Of a stretch of DNA of 64,000 nucleotides, positions 24,131 to 36,596 are shown one piece after another. The notes below the pieces were generated by a model. The model was not told where the DNA came from and searched no databases. It saw only the letters and a program-made list of their open reading frames with translations. This DNA comes from Berghia stephanieae. Lineage: Eukaryota; Mollusca; Gastropoda; Nudibranchia; Aeolidiidae. The DNA lies in assembly GCA_034508935.3 (NCBI GenBank), contig CM067444.1, positions 84,248,793-84,312,792 of the forward strand, read 5' to 3'. Position 1 is the stretch's first letter. Every line of letters begins with the position of its first letter. The position numbers and the translations under genes were made by a program.

Positions 24131-27100
24131 CCAGACGACTCCAGAAGGTTGTATACATAATTCCCATTATAATCACCTACATTATTTTACAGAATCCCTT
24201 ATAGTTTTTGTGGTTTTTATTGCCCAAATTTATCGAATTTGACAAACTTCTAGGTGTGTACCTTGTCTTGTCACCGCCTCGGTCTGGCTATTTTTAGAAA
24301 TCCGTCATTTCAATTTCATTCTTGATTCTCACTCTCACTTCTATTTTTCATTACATTTTTGTTTACTATTAATTGATTTTACTATTTTGGGGCCATTCAG
24401 TTGACAATATAACCATATCCCTGAACTGGGAGCAATCGTGGATAAAGTAAAGAAAACCATGTGAGTAAGCCTGAGTTAAAGACTAAAGCAACGGTCTCTC
24501 TAGCTACGCTACTCTAACTCGGAATCTCTAGAGAATGAATTTTCATTTTTGAAAATGAAACTAAATTAGAAATTATCCAGTGTTAAGTCAAGATGAAAGA
24601 TCAAAATTGACAAGAGGGAATGATGAATGGCCAAACGATGGATGACTGTTTGTGAGTCATGTCATAGTAGACAGGTGGTACAACCCTTTATATGGAAATG
24701 GAAGAAGACAGCACCACAAGTGAAAAATCATGTGTGGTCGGGGAGGGAGATTCTGTGATTTTTCAAGGGAAATAAAATGCAAACTAAGCTGTTGGGATGT
24801 CAAACTTTTGACTTTTGATACTTTTCCATACACTGTTGACCATCTTATATTTTTTTCAAAAACACTAATACACTCTGGTTATGGAACAACTTTCCTGCTG
24901 GTATCAAACTTCTGAGAGCAATATTGAGTCCTTCAAAGATGTGCCGCAGGAAAGTGTCTTATTTTTTCTGTTTATCTTTTGGATATGCAGGTCAACAGAA
25001 ATACTCAAATCTTACTGAGTTAGTTTTTATGAAGAAATAATACATATGCATAAAAACACAGAAGAGCTGGATTCCAAAAAGACTAACTGTAATTTGCAAT
25101 GCAAATCTGTTCACTACGATGCTGAGGATGACACTAATAATTATTTCTAAGATTATATATCAGTGACAAATTAGGGAGCAGGCACTGGTGTAAGATAAAT
25201 ATCTGAAAGGTATATGTATGAAATAGTGCAAGACAAAGCAGAAAGAAAAATACAACAAAAATAAAATAACACCCCCAAAAATCAGCCTGCATGCACACCT
25301 TTTCAGATATTTTTTCTGTTAAGACCAGCTTTAGCATAGAATCATTGAGGTGAGATAACGCCATGATTTGATGATCGTGATAGGAGTTGGCCAAAGGTGT
25401 GGATGTTGTAAAGTTTTGCCAGTAGCTAATGGGAAGAGGTTTGTAGAGCAGGCCTGCAATCTTGATCTTTTAAAATTTGTAGTTTTCAGAGAGAGAAATG
25501 ATCACTAATAAACATTACAGATTAATTAATGATTTACCTGAGCAGTATTAAGTATGGCTTCAAATTCCGAATAGATGCTTTCTCTATTCTAAGAAATTGC
25601 CGTTAATGAAAGCTCAAGATCACCATTACAGTACTATGGTACTGGGATTTCCTGATATTACTTGGCTTTCAACTACCATGCTAATGAGAGACGCTCTCCA
25701 CAATCACCCCACTACGTGAGACTATCTTATTATTATCACAAGCTGCTTGGCCAATCCCATAGTCTTGGTCAGTTCCAAGACTGAGTGTCGGTAATGACAC
25801 TGATACCTCTTTTCTCTCCTCTCTCCTCACTCTCTATTTCTCTCATAATACAAGCTCAAGATCACCATTGGAAGTACTATGGTACTGGGATTTCCTGATA
25901 TTACTTAGCTTTCAACTACCATGCTAATGAGAAACACTCTGCACAATCACCCCACTACATGAGACTATCTTCTTATTACCACAAGCTGTCTGGTCAATCC
26001 CATAGTCTTGGTCAGTTCCAAGACTGATAGTCGGTAATGACACTGATACCTCTTTTCTCTCCCCCCCCCCACGCGCAAAATGTACATTACCAGAGCTGCC
26101 AACCTACTGCAAAAAATGTGGAATTGTACGCATTTTCAGCGATTGTACGTTTGTACGCATTTTCCCCAAGATTGTACCCATTTTCAGTGAACAGAGTCAC
26201 TTCAGTTTTCTTTAGTTGTAATTCATATTATTACTAGCCTATTGAGAAATCCTCGGTGACCAAGTGGATATTCATATATTTTTTTTACCAATTATGATCT
26301 TCATGCTGGGAGGTAGAATTCTGAAAGGATTGGATTATAGTCTTGGGAAATTGAGCTTGTGTGGTGTGACTTTATGTAAGTATACCTTTTCCTTACTTTC
26401 ACAATGGTTAGTTTCCGTCGATTTCAGGATTGTACCCATTTTTATGAAATCTCCCCCATTTTGAGATCCCATTGTACACATTCTCATCAGATGGGGTTGG
26501 CAGCTCTGCATTACACATATTTGTAAACATGGGATTCAATTTTAATTCAATTTTTTTTAAAATAAATTTTATGGCTTTTTTACCTTCTGTTCTCAAACTG
26601 GTGCCCATTTTGATCTAGACATTACTGACAATGCCAAGCAATGGAATCACACACATTTTGAAACAATGCCCTTGGTTTTTGAGCACATTGATGTTAAATG
26701 GCTCTTTTCAATTCAGTGATTGTAGCGGGTTTTGTAGCATAATCTTTGTCTTTTAAGTATCCCCATAAGAAAACTTTCTCTCAAGAAATTACAGTCAAGG
26801 TCAGTACCGCTATTTTATTATTACCAGTACTCAAGTCTTGGTACCACTCAGCATTAATGTCCATCCATTTAGCTCCTGTAAATTTAGTATTTAATTGAGA
26901 TTTGATATTTGCTGGAACTATTACGCTTTTCGCACCAAAGAAGATTCAATTTACTTTTTCATGTGGGAATTAATTCACATTATTATATTTTATTATTTTC
27001 CAGGAACTACAGGAGCTCAGAGCAGAAAACAAGAAATCCATCAGAGACATCTCGGTAGATGAGAATAATTTACTACAATGGCAATGCTTAGTTGTACCAG

Positions 27101-29559
27101 TAAGTATCCAATGAATTCTGGCCACCTCAACTTATTTTCATAGCGGGGTAATATTGACAGTCCAAGGCTGGTCAGTTTTACATTGTCCTTGCCTGGAGTC
27201 TTTTGTTTGGAGGGATATAGACAGATTTGTATTTGTGAAAATATTATTTTTCCACTATTGGAACCACCTCTCCATTGTATATTAAAAGATTCTTTCTTTG
27301 GGTCTATTGAGTTATTTTTAGCAGACATCTTAACACCACAAGCTTGCAAATGTGTTTTAATACATACTAAAAACATTGAATTTAATAAATCAATCATGAG
27401 AGGAAACCTTTATTCCATCTCTCACTGTAAGATTTGTAATCAGTGAGTTGCAAAAGTCTTTATTTTGTAATTAATTCAAGTTGCCTAAAGTGATCATGTT
27501 AGAAAATGTTTGCTTCATCATCAAAATATATCACTTGGAATTCCCAATTTTTGCTTTGGATTTGTATTCAGCACCAAAAGATTATTTCAAATGGCCAATC
27601 AAGTGTCTTTTCAACCCCTTTATTCAAGCCAATAAAATGAGTGGAAATATTTTGTAAATTTGCAGTTTTTTTCAACATTAAGGGTGGAGTAATATCTTAT
27701 TAAAGTCCTTCGGAGCTATGAGGCCCATAGAGCCGGAGTTTATCCCGGTTTCTATAGCGTGATACGTGATAATAGCAATTGGTTGCTATCCTTTGGATAT
27801 GATGCTAGTCTATCGCAAAGTACTTTTTGCCAGTTCTAACAGACCCAGCTACCTAATCCCTGCTGGTGAAGAGGGGGTCAGAAAAAATCTTGACTGCACC
27901 CGGATCGATCTCGGTTCCTTTGCATGTGAATCGAGTGCTCTACCAACTGAGCTATTGGGACCCCCTAATATCTTATATTAAGGTTTTAGTATTATTTTCA
28001 TTTTATAAACATTTGATTTGGATTGTATCCATTTGATGGAGACCCCAATGTTTGATCACTCTGCATCTATGTCTAATCGTTGTGTAACTTGTCACCATTG
28101 TACTATTTTTTAGGTGCTTTATATCTAATAAGATAATCTGAATCTTTGTAATATTCTCTTATTGTCATTGTCACCGATGGCGAAAAAGTTTTGTAAATGC
28201 CATAAGACTCTAGAAACATAAAAAAAAATAATCATATGTGACCCACCATCTCAAAACAGTATTGTGTTGGGATGAATCGGATTCCTAGATTTGAATTTGA
28301 ATCAAAATGAAGAGAAACACAAACTTTGAGTTTTCTACAATATATCAAATCATTTTGCATTTTATCTCCATCTTAATGAATAGATTCATATTTGTGGCTA
28401 TAAATTAGATTTCTGTCACATGGTTCATCAAAATATAATACCACTTGGAATTAAAAAAAAAAATTATTATCTGTTTTCCCATGGATATTTTACAATTTCA
28501 TATCTTTTACTATTTTAGTATGTGTTGTATTCTTATGAACAGACAATGTATTCATTTTTCCATTTTTCCTGAAATTGTATTATTTTAAGGTTCCATATGG
28601 CCTACTTGGGAATAAATGAAACATTGTGAAATGCATTGAGCATGGTAAATTTATTTTTCATGATCTTAAATTATGGTCAAATATTGCTTTAACAGGAATG
28701 TGCACCCTACAACAAAGGAGCCTTCAAGATTGAGATAACATTTCCAGCAGAATACCCTTTTAAGCCACCCAAAGTGTTATTCAAAACAAAAATCTACCAC
28801 CCGAATGTAGATGAGAAGGGGCAAGTCTGTCTGCCAATAATTAATACGGAAAACTGGAAACCTGCTACAAAAACAAATCAAGGTAGGTACAGTCCACTCT
28901 AGATAATCGCAGCATTTCCCAAGAAACGGAATTAATTCCATATAAAAGTCACTGGTTAATTGCAACAAACTTTGGTTAACTGTAACAAATTTTCGCCCTC
29001 AAAAAGTGGCAAATTTAGGAAATCAATCAAACAAAATATGATTAAATTTCATCATGGATGAAATCGTGACAGGTTGAAGAATTGATAGTGAGCAGGATTT
29101 AATGCTACAGAGAGTGAGGCTTTGCAGTATGGGTTCGTGATGTCCATTAAATAGGAGGTGGGGGAGGGGGGGGGGGGGGTGGGCATAGTCTTGACAGCAG
29201 GTAGACAATTACAGTTGTAATTAAAGGCTGAGCGATTTCCTTTGTTTGGGGGTTGACAACTGTGCATTGTGACCAACAAGTTTGTGATTCTTGAGATTAG
29301 CGTCTTTGCACGTTGCTTGGTAATCCACTTTTACTGAAGTTATGTTTCAAGGATTTACTAGAGAACATTTAATGATTTAGAACCATTTCCAATATCATCC
29401 CCAGTGCTCTATGCCTTGCTAACTTTGATCAACGAACCGGAACCAGACCATCCTTTAAGAGCTGATTTAGCAGAGGAATACTCCAAGGACAATAAAAGAT
29501 TTTTGAAAAACGCAGAGGAGTTCACAAGGAAACATGGTGAAAAGCGCCCTGCTGATTGA
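24121..29559 (+). CDS. UBE2L3: UBE2L3-type ubiquitin-conjugating enzyme E2 (UbcH7 family), complete, four exons
   Basis: Four exons with GT-AG junctions: 24121-24147, 27004-27099, 28696-28882 and 29405-29559, giving 465 nt and 154 residues, the same length as human UBE2L3. The protein starts MAATRRLQK. It carries the UBC-fold stretch [11 protein letters not shown], then KTKIYHPN, then the active-site loop DEKGQVCLP, whose Cys at about residue 86 forms the ubiquitin thioester. It ends [14 protein letters not shown]...GEKRPAD. UBE2L3-type E2s act with HECT and RING-between-RING ligases (the Parkin/HHARI class) because they transfer ubiquitin to Cys rather than Lys; that is family knowledge, not something seen here. 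Introns are 2856, 1596 and 522 bp. The start is the first ATG of exon 1 and matches the family N-terminus. Residues 10-42 diverge most from vertebrate copies (for example [14 protein letters not shown]). No frameshift or stop was found, so the gene looks functional. Confidence 0.96.
25611..26065 (+). repeat. tandem duplication of 242 bp in UBE2L3 intron 1
   Basis: 25611-25852 and 25853-26065 share AGCTCAAGATCACCATT, CTATGGTACTGGGATTTCC, CAACTACCATGCTAATGAGA and AATGACACTGATACCTC, above 90 percent identity. Confidence 0.9.
26091..26508. mobile_element. hAT-like MITE in UBE2L3 intron 1
   Basis: CAGAGCTGCCAACC (26091-26104) and GGTTGGCAGCTCTG (26495-26508) are perfect 14-bp TIRs. CATTAC borders both ends (26085-26090 and 26509-26514). 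The TIR closely resembles that of 14507-16051. GTACCCATTTTCAG-like words recur inside. Confidence 0.8.
27706..27966 (-). repeat. tRNA-derived SINE (family C) in UBE2L3 intron 2
   Basis: The minus strand opens GGGTCCCAATAGCTCAGTTG with A box TAGCTCAGTTGGTAGAGC and a decayed B box GAGATCGATCC, then a body ending in ACTCCGGCTCTATGGGCC. Confidence 0.8.
28892..28995 (+). repeat. pogo-like terminal fragment in UBE2L3 intron 3
   Basis: TA then CAGTCCACTCTAGATAATCG; the same terminus occurs at about 63777 (CTGTCCACTCCGGATAATCG) and inverted at about 43306-43324 (TATCTAGAGTGCACTG then TA). No partner end was found for any of them. Confidence 0.5.
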
Positions 29560-30350
29560 GATAGTGCACAGTATGCTAGCTTTGCCTGTTAAGATGTTTG
29601 GCTAGATAGATGGACACATGTTTGGAATAAATCACTATAATAATCATACTATGATGGTTTGAAATTATTTTTTTTTACTTGATTTGGAAGGGGGTGGGAG
29701 GTGCAGATATGACTTTTCCTTGCTGCTATTTCTTAATATGACTTTGGAATATAATGCAAACATTTAATAGATTTTTATTTATGCAGCAAATACTGTCTGC
29801 GTTTTTTTTTTTTATTGAATTGGAATATTAGGTTGCATAGTTTTGTTTTGGTGGTGAATTCTAGAATAAACCTATCATAATAATTGTGCTAAAATGCTTT
29901 AAAAATAATTTTAAACGATATGAGTCTGCATTATGTGTCTAGCCAATTAATTTCAGCAATATTTTACCATAACAATATGATTGTGAATAAATGAGTGTGT
30001 GTATAAATCTGTATGTCATATGTTATGATGACAATTTATGTGTATGTGTTAAATCCTTTCATTAATACATTGCTATAAATATTGGTAAACACTTTTTACA
30101 TATATAAGCATTAAAATATTGAATGAACCAGAGGACTATACATTGTTGTGTGCTATTAGATTCATTTTTTTTTTAAACTTAAAAGCTGTTGTAATCTTTA
30201 CAATTATTTGAATGTATATGTGAAGTGCTCTAGGGAAATGGTTCACATTTCTCATTTTATTTATGGAACTTGAATTATTGGTGTGGTGTGAACAAGTAGA
30301 CAATTTTCTACATTTTGCTCTTTATTTCATGCTAAAGAAATAAACATGGA
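29560..30350 (+). other. UBE2L3 3' UTR candidates with poly(A) signals
   Basis: AATAAA hexamers lie 67 bp after the stop (29626-29631) and again at 29865-29870, 29986-29991 and 30339-30344. The stretch is AT-rich with no coding signal. Several alternative 3' ends are possible; which is used cannot be told from the sequence. Confidence 0.5.
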
Positions 30351-31300
30351 CTGAGCTATTTGAAGTAGACAATCTGTAGAATAGCGGTGTTGAGAAAAAA
30401 GACTTTAAAGCTTACTGAGTGTCATTTCAATATTTAAGGTACATTTTATTTTAAAAATTTGTGAAAGTATGTAGAATTATAGAGAAATTGTAATTATCGT
30501 TGGGAAGTCGCAAAATGCCTTTCAATAGCCATATCTCAAAAGGAGATTCAAGAGACATTGGACCATTACCCTAGAGTTGCTCACATAATTTAATACACGA
30601 TAAGACCATTCCGTGATTTGCCAAATGGAAATCAAAGAGTGAGAGGGAGTTTGAAAAAAAGTCAAAAAGTTTGAGCTCAAGAATTTGATTCTCTTTCGGA
30701 TTGTGGCCATCATTTTCAAAACATGCTTTGAGATGATATCACAAACTTTTGGCTTTTTTCTTATGGTGTGAGTTGTTGGTCATCTGGAGATAGTTTTTAC
30801 AGTGATTTGTTTTCTATTATTTTCTGTGTTCTACTCTACGCTGATTTTCATCTATGGAGTAAGAAGGTAAAACTATAAAGATATGAATATAGTTCTGTAG
30901 GCTAGAATTTAGTTGTGATGTTCCTTATTAGGTAGAATAAAATGGTAATAGATGTCCAAAATTGAGGAAAATTTTTGAGAAACGATATGAGTGAGAAATT
31001 TCTGAAGAAAAAAAAAAAAAATTTGGACAATGTTCACATAAAATATCATCTTTATAAAGTTATAATTCAGTTCTATTGCAAATGAGTGAAGTTTGAAAAA
31101 AGTGACAATAATAAAATGTAATGAGCTTCTATTAAATATACAAAGAGATATTATCTGGATGTTTTGGGATTCTTCTTTGTCATCAAAACATGATGAATGA
31201 GAAACTAAAGATGAAAGAGAGATGAGAACCGAATCGCGTTAATGCCATCCTCTCATCTCTCATTAGTCTTTAGTGTCTCATTCACCTTGTTTTGTTGACA
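30350..31300. other. no gene seen
   Basis: AT-rich downstream DNA. An inverted word pair GAGATGAGA...TCTCATCTCTC stands near 31220-31262. Confidence 0.45.
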
Positions 31301-31304
31301 AACT

Positions 31305-31675
31305 GGGTGAGGTCTTATGACCTCCTATGGTGGGCAATAGGTCTTTTGCCATGTCTTCTATCCCCCATATCTGTTTTCCCTTTTCATTTTGTTGCTCTCT
31401 GTTTATTAGGTATTGTACTTTGTAAATATTTGAGTATCTTCTCCTTAGAGGGATCCTTTGCTTGTACCTGGATGGAACGTCAACATTTGCACATCGATGG
31501 ATTGCTTGTGGAATCTTCTATTCTCTATTTGACCCAGTCACCATTGTCTTCTCTTTTCTTTGGTGTTTTAACTTAATATTTACAACTTTCTTCTATCATC
31601 TTCCTTTTTACTGACACTGAAATGACCTAATACTAATATTGTGTCTCAAGCACTGTAAAATCCCTATAAACAAAT
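31305..31675 (+). repeat. R1 family copy, internally shortened
   Basis: Starts CTGGGTGAGGTC, passes GTCTTCTATCCCCC and ends ACTGACACTGAAATGACC...CACTGTAAAATCC. Confidence 0.7.
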
Positions 31676-31854
31676 TTGTTGGCACAGGGGAAATCCAAAA
31701 TGTCTACATCTCCTGTCTTTGTAAATTAAATGAAAGCTTCTATTCCATTTTATAATTGTTTATGTTTCACAAATTAAAATGTTTGAACTTGATAGAATTA
31801 ATAGAACAAACATAACGTCATGACAACAATGGAACTAGGCAAATTTATGACATT

Positions 31855-31857
<3 letters not shown>

Positions 31858-31941
<84 letters not shown>
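31858..31941 (+). repeat. (TA)n microsatellite
   Basis: About 84 bp. Further TA arrays at 34017-34096 and 42332-42383. Confidence 0.95.
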
Positions 31942-31944
<3 letters not shown>

Positions 31945-32372
31945 TTATAAAAACAAAAATCATGAAATAATAGTGCTCAACTTTTTGATAAAAGGAGCTA
32001 TTTATAAAGCATTCCAAGTATAATTATGATCAACTTCTACCATATTGTTTCAAAATAAGTATACTTGAAATGTTTTATATATATATTTTAATTGAATTGT
32101 TTGCAAAATGTTGACATTCAACATTTGCTGTCTTATCTATTATTGGCTCTGACAATGCTCATTTGTAAAAGTAATTCATTTATAGATTCTTTATTGATGG
32201 TTTTGTGTAGATGGTAGTGGTAGTATTGCAATCACTGTATTTTGATAAAATGACGAAAAATAGCCAAATCACGATTTAGAAATTTTAAAATAAATTTTGT
32301 CGAATGTATAAACTAGATTTTGTTTCTTGCATACAAGTATGATGGTCATTGATTTTATCAGGAACAATTGTA

Positions 32373-33020
32373 CAGTGCAGCCCACTTGTAATGACATGTT
32401 ATAACGATATACTCTCTACAGCAACATGATGTCCAAGTCCTGATTCCCCCCCCCCCCCCCCCCCCCCAATCTATCATAAGTAATAAAACACCATGATGAC
32501 ATACATTTCAATTTTTAAAAACCTGTATAAAAAGATCGATATGGTGGTAATCGGCAACTTTAAATTAACAGTCAGGGCCAAATTTCTAGTCCAATGAAAA
32601 TGCTTGTTTTCCTAACAAGTGGGATCTTGTGCTGGTGTCTGGGTGAGACTTTTAGGTGATCTCAATAAGTACACTGCTTGATAGTGTGCCCTTGGAATCT
32701 ACACCTTTTCCCAGTTTGGGACATTTCCCTTTGTCTTACTTTTTCCTCAAGTCCTTTTATTGTACATCTAGAATGTCTTTACTCTCCAATTTTCTTCCTT
32801 TTTACTGGCGCTGATAATGTGTTGCAAGCACTGTAAAATCCTTAAAAACAAACAAACAAAAAGCAACATGGCATTTTTTTTGCTTCGGTTGATACAGCTA
32901 TAGGTACTCCCCCCCCCCCCCCCCCTCTGCCATTGGCCATTATTGGTTGTACTGCTATAACGGCAGCTCCATTATAATATTTTCTGGCCCTGACGATGTG
33001 ATTACAGAGAGGTTGCATTG
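32373..33020. mobile_element. pogo/Tigger-like DNA element, non-autonomous
   Basis: TA-flanked ends CAGTGCAGCC (left) and GGTTGCATTG (right), whose inverted extension covers about 26 bp (TTGTAATGACATG against a CTGTAATCACATCG-type text). The CAGTG.A.CC terminus with TA duplication is typical of the pogo/Tigger group. A 0.55-kb-family copy (32628-32862) is nested inside. Confidence 0.7.
32628..32862 (+). repeat. R1 family 3' fragment
   Basis: 3' half of R1, from the TGTGCTGGTGTCTGG word to an ACTGGCGCTGATAATGTG and (AAAC)n tail. Nested in the pogo-like element. Confidence 0.7.
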
Positions 33021-33689
33021 TATATTTTCTTTTCTTTCAAAACTTTATTAGAAATAGCAAATGTCATCATGACATTTGTTCTCAGTAGAAATCCTCTATC
33101 TAAGAGTTAGATGTTGTTTAAGATGGTAAATTTAACATGGATCTTTTATTGAAGGATGCTCGCTTGTAATCTCTTCTGTTCATTATGATTTTTGCTTTCT
33201 CATGCCATCATTTTTTACTTCTTTTGTTTTACGACAAAGTAAAACTTCAGATTGCAAAACTTTGGTCTGTTTAAATATTTAACGATACTTTTTGGATGGA
33301 GAGATGTTGACATTTCGTTGATACAACTTATTATTTATTGACAATTTTTACCCATGTTATTTTTTTATTTTTCCGTATTATTCTGAACAATTTGCTTTTG
33401 GTTGTCTTGTATAGATATAAATTCATCATTGTATTTTGTGTCAAGACGTGGGTTTTAGGATTGACGTCTAATGAAATTTTGATTGCTATGTTTAATTGCT
33501 GTGTAGTCTCTATGACGCCTCGGGCTTATCCTATTGTTGACTAATTCTCATCAGTGTGGAGTCTCCTTACAATAACAACAGTATTTTGGTACAATTAAAA
33601 ATATTGCTTGAACCTGAGCAAAGGCGAGCATTGAGTTGCTATCATTTTAGTTTCAGTTTATTTTTAAATTTTTCAGTTTTATGTTACTA

Positions 33690-33915
33690 ATGGTTATCAC
33701 ATCTATAGAGTATTCAAACTTCATGGTTTGCTCTGCTTCGCCAAAAGGTCATTTTCTTAGGATTTGCCGCAAAAATTCCTCAGTGCTAACCAATTGCTTT
33801 TGTCTTGCTTTTTCTTCTGTGCTTTTAACTTCAGATCTACAATCTCATTTTCCTTTTTACTTTCACTGAAATGAGCTAATAGTGTTGCAAGCTCTGTAAA
33901 ATACTCAAAAACAAA
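33690..33915 (+). repeat. R1 family 3' fragment, diverged
   Basis: Shares GTGCTTTTAACTTCAGATC and the GTTGCAAGCTCTGTAAAAT tail with other copies. The 62-codon frame over it is a chance frame. Confidence 0.55.
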
Positions 33916-34016
33916 CATTTTCCCAAAAAACTTAGTATTGGGGTATTTTTTGGGGTGCATGTTATGAAAACAACCTTTTGGTGCAGCCAGATTATATAAT
34001 ACAAGTACATGATATA

Positions 34017-34058
34017 TAATTATATATATATATATATATATAATATATTATATATAAT

Positions 34059-34096
<38 letters not shown>
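34017..34096 (+). repeat. (TA)n microsatellite, interrupted
   Basis: Two TA runs separated by AATATATTATATATAATTAT. Confidence 0.9.
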
Positions 34097-34099
<3 letters not shown>

Positions 34100-35036
34100 A
34101 TCCTGGCCTACAAACTAGTAACAATGAAAAGAATGTAAAACTCAAAATTATTCCCGAATTAATGGTTTTCTTCAATTTCTTAATTTTTTAGAAATTGAAT
34201 GAAACTTCATTAGATGCCTTAAAGAACTAAATAATTTATGTAGTTGATGATAGGTTTATATAAATCAAAGGGTTTGTTTGAATTGAATAGGTTTACATTA
34301 CTGTCTTTTTTTCAAAAGTGATGTCCTTTCTAGTGTCAATCAGAATATTTGGATCCTAAACTTTGTCTATTCTCATAATGTTGATCTAATATGTATTCCG
34401 TTTTGTGTAACTGTATGTTTAATTCAGAATGCATGGGATTATTTCTTCAGCTTACCAGTAGTTAAATCACGAGATTTACTTTTGTTCAGGCCTTCAAATT
34501 TCACTTATTATAGCAGTCATTTTCTATATTTATTATATTACAAGAATAATGGCGAAAGTAAAATTATTAAATTTTTTTTAGTTCAAAAGTGTCAATAGAT
34601 GTCAACAAAATATTTCTCCTATTGTTGATTCGAATTTATTTTTGAAAAAAATGGAGTATACTTGATCCTAATACTTGTTTGCATTTTTCATTATTTTTTT
34701 TAGTCTTTGGCGAAGAAGAAAAAAAAAAAAAAAATAAATAAAAAATTAAAGCAAATCTATATGTTTTCCCCCCACGATTTTCGAATCCACTTGTTGAAAT
34801 AGAGAATTAGGACAAAATAAAATGTGGCCATGGAAAAACACCTTTTCTTCATTAGGTCACAGTCACAATTTGTTATTTTGTTGTGATGAAATAAATTTTT
34901 GAAATAATGTTTTTGTCTCTCTTTCTAATCTCTTTTATTTTTCAACTAACGGTTCGCATTTCAAAAAGTCCTTCACATAACTTTGGCTGTTGCTGTCTGG
35001 TCTCAGTGCAACTTAGATTGGCCTCCCCTGCTTACC

Positions 35037-35556
35037 ACCTGGGTGGGGTTATTGACCTGCCATAGTGAGCTGGAAGGTCCCTTTAATGTGTTTTCTGTAC
35101 CCCCTATATCTGGTTTCCAACTTATTGTCTGTCTTTGTCTTGGAATGAGATAGTATACTTGATTTTGTCCTTTCTCTGGACGGGGTCCTTGGCAGGGAAA
35201 TGGTCAAATGTATAGTTATAGTTTTGGGAGATGATATTTTTTCTGTTCTAAATCCTTTCTTTGTTATGTATTGTAATATTTGTAGTTTTTAATGTAAAAT
35301 GTAAACATTTGAGTGTGGTCCCCCCATTATCGGATCCTGTGCTTGTGGCTGGATGGGACTTCAAGGTAACCTCAAATTAAGCACACCGGTGTGCTCTTGG
35401 AATTTACATCTATTCCCTATTTGTACCATTTCCCTTTGTCTCACTTTTCTCATGTGATTTTAATTGTAAATCTTTTTTACTATCCTGTTTTATTCCTTTT
35501 TACTGGCGCTGAAATGACCTAAATGTGTGGCAGTGCCGTAAAACCCTTAAAGACAA
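35037..35556 (+). repeat. R1 family, near full-length copy
   Basis: Starts CTGGGTGGGGTTATTGACC at 35039 and ends ACTGGCGCTGAAATGACC...CCGTAAAACCCTTAAA. Confidence 0.75.
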
Positions 35557-35699
35557 AGCAAATGGACAAACTCTTCTCACCATTCGATGACCCCACACAA
35601 TAGTTGAAGACTAACCCATAAACAGGGAAAATAATATTCCTTTTATTCATCCTCAGTGGAAATTTTTCTTTCCTACTTCTATCTCGAGAATAACAATCT

Positions 35700-36015
35700 C
35701 CTCAAAAAACAGGCATTTCAATAGCGCAGATTCCACTTAACCTACTCACAGTGTTTTACTAGAGGTCCCTAGCCAACAGCAACACTTAACGTGTAGGATG
35801 AGAAATATGACACCTGTACAGTAAATTGTAAGGCGATATGACAATTTTTACCAGAGACAGTAGAGCCAGGTACACATTTTACATCTGAGAGTATGGTGAG
35901 AGAATGTGAGTAAAGAGCCTTTTCCCACGATCCAACGACTGCTCTGCTGGACCCGTCAGTCTGAAGAGTGAGTGTTATGTCATATAATTTATGACCACGT
36001 AGCTGCACAGAGAAT
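35700..36015 (-). repeat. SINE family B copy
   Basis: Shares ACATTTTACATCTGAGAGTA, GAGAATGTGAGTAAAGA and CATATAGCGC-like text with 44130-44445. The head region near 36005 is worn. Confidence 0.7.
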
Positions 36016-36204
36016 AGACAGATGTTTAATTTTCTTTCTCAAGGAAAAAATTGATGCTGACATGGTGCTCGAGCTCAGGTCTCCCGGGTGGAACTGAAAT
36101 TCCTTATCCACTCAGGACACTTATTAAACCCCACCTAATGTGAGACCATCAGAAAGGGTTTTCTGATTCTGATCTCCCATGGTGGGGGAGACATCTGTTT
36201 TGCG

Positions 36205-36596
36205 ATACCGTCAACTGGGGTAACTTTGCCTCTGTGAATTGGGATCAGCCTCTGTGAATTGGGATCATTTTGAATAACTCTAGCCTTTTTGTAGTTATTG
36301 ACCCGTTAAAATGCTTGAATATTTATCAAAGGAAATAATTGCCACAAGACTAAACAATCTTTTCCCATGGGGAAATTTTTCTCTAGGGTCTATTCCAAGG
36401 GATGACTGGAATAATCCAGGCATCAGCCGCAATGCAGTGCTGCAAATTGAGCTAGGATGCAGTGACTTGCTCAAGGCCACACAGTGCATCGACGGGTGAT
36501 CGAACCCGGTACCTTTTGGGTACAAAGCAAAGACTGTACCGCTGAGCCACGCTATTGGTCCAAGATTCAAGAGGCAAAGTTACCCAAGTTGACGGT
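36205..36596. mobile_element. TIR element (ACCGTCAACT ends) with a nested SINE
   Basis: Left 36205-36230 and right 36571-36596 are 26-bp inverted repeats with one mismatch, beginning ACCGTCAACTGGGGTAACTT. The element sits in a copy of the 0.55-kb family and itself carries a tRNA-type SINE (36378-36566). No clear target duplication was seen. Confidence 0.7.
36378..36566 (-). repeat. tRNA-derived SINE (family D), full head
   Basis: Minus-strand A box TGGCTCAGCGGTACAG and B box GGGTTCGATCACCC, then a body with GTGGCCTTGAGCAAGTCACT, reminiscent of CORE-type SINE middles, and CCTAGCTCAATTTGCAGC. Confidence 0.8.

Larger units (their letters stand above)
33025..35030. other. no gene seen
   Basis: AT-rich, with one R1 fragment and a TA array. 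Frames of 62-68 codons lack codon bias or homology. Confidence 0.45.

Noticed and set aside
27890-27966. Functional tRNA gene
   Set aside because: A and B boxes are present but the stems do not pair well and the body continues as a repeat also found at 22.3 kb, so it is a SINE.
33338-33544. 68-codon membrane-like frame
   Set aside because: AT-rich chance frame downstream of repeats, no signal or homology seen.
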